Shown one piece after another: positions 6,697-8,109 of a stretch of 8,109 bases of DNA. Each line of letters begins with the position of its first letter. The stretch's first letter is position 1. Under the pieces are notes generated by a model. The model made no database searches. It was not told where the DNA came from and worked only from the letters and a program-made list of their open reading frames with translations. This DNA is from JADJLQ01 sp034439915. GTDB taxonomy: Bacteria > Bacteroidota > Bacteroidia > Chitinophagales > Saprospiraceae. Where the stretch lies: NCBI GenBank assembly GCA_034439915.1, contig JAWXBI010000159.1, positions 1-8,109 on the forward strand, in the 5' to 3' direction. The position numbers and the translations under genes are program-made.

Positions 6697-7110
6697 ATGA
6701 AATCAAAATTGTTTTTAGCTGCCGCTTTAATTTTGCTGCTCGGGGGTTTTATTGGTTATAAAATGTGGAATAAACCCCACATGGATATCTCCGCTGCCGA
6801 ATCGTTTATTTCCCTATCAGCTGTTGATTTGGTCCAGGCATTTAAAGAAGATGAAACCAGCGCTAACACCCGTTTTTTAAATAAAGTAATTACCGTAAGT
6901 GGTAAAATCGCCGCTGTCAACAAAGAACACAACCAGACCATTCTTCACCTGGAAACAGAAGACCCAATGGCATTGGTTATTTGTAATCTTGACCCGTTTT
7001 CTACGCATGAAAAAACCGATTTCGTTTCCGGTGAAACCGTCCAGGTAAAAGGAGTGTGTTCGGGCATGTTGACAGACGTCGTGATCGATCGGTGTGTCAT
7101 AATTAAATAA
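6697..7110 (+). CDS. Membrane-anchored OB-fold protein (tRNA_anti-like family)
   Basis: The ATG at 6697 lies 10 bp after the previous stop and starts directly with MKSKLFLAAALILLLGGF, a membrane anchor or uncleaved signal (residues 4-21). An upstream ATG at 6664 would overlap the previous gene and is less likely. The 137-residue product has a linker and helix (about 35-52, ISLSAVDLVQAFKED) and then a small beta-rich domain with the pattern KVITVSGKI, ILHLE, LVIC, VQVKGVCSG and DVVIDRCVI. This matches the OB-fold family labelled tRNA_anti-like in Bacteroidota, whose members are mostly exported and not shown to bind tRNA. Three cysteines (C96, C121, C133) fall in the domain. It sits between the haem lipoproteins and a YceI gene, so a role in the same extracytoplasmic process is inferred. 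The family assignment is from memory of the pattern. Confidence 0.75.
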   Translation: MKSKLFLAAALILLLGGFIGYKMWNKPHMDISAAESFISLSAVDLVQAFKEDETSANTRFLNKVITVSGKIAAVNKEHNQTILHLETEDPMALVICNLDPFSTHEKTDFVSGETVQVKGVCSGMLTDVVIDRCVIIK

Positions 7111-7119
7111 TCCTGACTA

Positions 7120-7716
7120 ATGAAACTAACCATAATTTCAAAAAAAACAAACCTTTGGCTGGCCACTGCGATGATGTTGTTGATGGCGACGGCACTTTAT
7201 GGCCAATCCGCAACCGCTGTAAAATACTTTACCCGTAATGCCAGTGCCAGTTTTTTTTCCGAGGCTCCCCTTGAAAAAATTGAAGCATCGACCACTAGTG
7301 CGAGTAGTGTGATCGATATGGCCACAGGCAATGTCGAAGTAGCCGTACTCATTAAATCCTTCAATTTTAAAAAGGCCCTGATGCAGGAACACTTTAATGA
7401 GAACTACCTGGAGTCCACTAAGTTTCCAAAGGCTGTTTTTAAAGGAAGGATGCCGGAATTTAAATCGATTAATCTAACAACAGATGGCAAACATACTGCC
7501 GTGTTGAAAGGCGATATTACGATACATGGGATCACTAAACCATTGGAAACCAAAGTATTAATCAGATCCGAAGGTGGCAAGATTTTTGCAGAAACAGAGT
7601 TTGAACTCATCGTGGCGGACTTCAATATTTCCATTCCATCGGTAGTCCGTGACAATATTGCAAAAATGGTCAAAGTAAAGTTGAAGGCCGAATTTATGGA
7701 ATTAAAAAAAACCTAA
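7120..7716 (+). CDS. Secreted YceI-family lipid-binding protein
   Basis: The 198-residue product has a signal peptide with a hydrophobic core at 12-26 and a likely cleavage after G28 (ALYG-QS). The remainder is a YceI domain, a lipocalin-like beta barrel that binds isoprenoid or other long lipids in characterised members. Visible hallmarks are HFNENYLESTKFPKAVFKG at 91-109 and the GDITIHGITKPL segment at 131-142, equivalent to the LTxHGxTKP signature. The length is normal for the family. The gene starts 9 bp after the OB-fold gene and is followed after 24 bp by a DUF5777 gene. In this setting it may carry a quinone-like or other lipid partner for the haem proteins; that is inference. Family confidence is high, specific role low. 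Confidence 0.93.
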   Translation: MKLTIISKKTNLWLATAMMLLMATALYGQSATAVKYFTRNASASFFSEAPLEKIEASTTSASSVIDMATGNVEVAVLIKSFNFKKALMQEHFNENYLESTKFPKAVFKGRMPEFKSINLTTDGKHTAVLKGDITIHGITKPLETKVLIRSEGGKIFAETEFELIVADFNISIPSVVRDNIAKMVKVKLKAEFMELKKT

Positions 7717-7740
7717 ATCAATATACTAATTCGAAATGCT

Positions 7741-8109
7741 ATGAAAAAGATTTTACTATTTGTAATGGGATTTGCCGGAGTATGGATTGGCACTACCCCT
7801 TTAATGTATGCTCAGGATGATTTGCTTTCTATGCTTGGAACAGATTCCTCAGAAATGAAAAAAGAACCGGTCACTGCAACCTTTAAAACAACGCGGATCG
7901 TAAATTTTCCCTCGGTGGTCAATACCGCAGCAGGGGTGTTAGACATTAAAATCGGCCATCGTTTTGGTTTTGTAAACAGCGGAATAGGAGAGCTTTTCGG
8001 TTTGGATCAATCTACCGTCAGATTGGGCGCTGAATACGGGGTTACGGATGCATTTATGCTTGGTTTTGGACGGAGTACCTTCGAAAAGACCCTGGATGGT
8101 TATTTTAAA
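7741..8109 (+). CDS. DUF5777-family outer-membrane beta-barrel protein, 5' part only
   Basis: An open frame from the ATG at 7741 runs without a stop to the window edge, giving the first 123 residues. A signal peptide (hydrophobic core about 4-19) ends near MYA-QDD at residue 25. After a polar linker the sequence shows alternating strands: ATFKTTRIVNFPS, GVLDIKIGHRFGFV, STVRLGAEYGVTDAFMLGFGRS. This matches the N-terminal part of the DUF5777 beta-barrel family of Bacteroidota by pattern. It follows YceI by 24 bp and is probably co-transcribed with it. It would place part of this cluster's function in the outer membrane. Function is unknown, and the 3' end lies outside the window. Confidence 0.85.
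   Translation, partial: MKKILLFVMGFAGVWIGTTPLMYAQDDLLSMLGTDSSEMKKEPVTATFKTTRIVNFPSVVNTAAGVLDIKIGHRFGFVNSGIGELFGLDQSTVRLGAEYGVTDAFMLGFGRSTFEKTLDGYFK

Overview
The window looks like a chromosomal segment of a member of the Bacteroidota, plausibly from the Saprospiria/Chitinophagia side; that placement is inferred. Supporting signs are a near-absence of Shine-Dalgarno sequences before the start codons, a perfect TAnnTTTG-type -7 promoter element before the tRNA gene, lipoproteins with acidic residues just after the lipobox cysteine, and typical families of this phylum (DUF5777 beta-barrel, YceI, tRNA_anti-like OB-fold, large PVC-type haem protein). No phage, transposase or CRISPR genes are present.

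Layout. Positions 1-243 hold a tandem array whose unit contains a GC-rich palindrome: four units share an identical 35-bp core, and the fifth is interrupted by an 18-bp copy of part of the nearby tRNA gene. Positions 244-410 are non-coding. A tRNA-Arg(UCU) lies on the minus strand at 411-484 with its own promoter. From 643 to 5203 three minus-strand genes run in the order: lipoprotein PVC-type cytochrome c dehydrogenase (2645-5203), Tat-exported sugar phosphate isomerase/epimerase-like TIM barrel (1502-2569), and an SDR oxidoreductase (643-1431). They are 70-75 bp apart and probably form an operon for oxidising and isomerising a sugar or polyol, with electrons passed to a haem c domain. A weak terminator candidate follows the SDR.

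A 341-bp divergent intergenic region (5204-5544) separates this from a compact plus-strand operon of five genes (5545 to beyond 8109, gaps of 5, 10, 9 and 24 bp). These are a two-module c-type haem lipoprotein, a one-module relative of it, a membrane-anchored OB-fold protein, a secreted YceI protein, and the start of a DUF5777 beta-barrel protein that runs off the window. All five carry export signals or membrane anchors, so the cluster looks like an extracytoplasmic assembly linking haem proteins, a lipid-binding lipocalin-like fold and an outer-membrane barrel. Its job is not known to me and it is the best candidate here for an undescribed system. The three haem modules carry three different motif spacings: CX4CH, CX2CH and CXCH.
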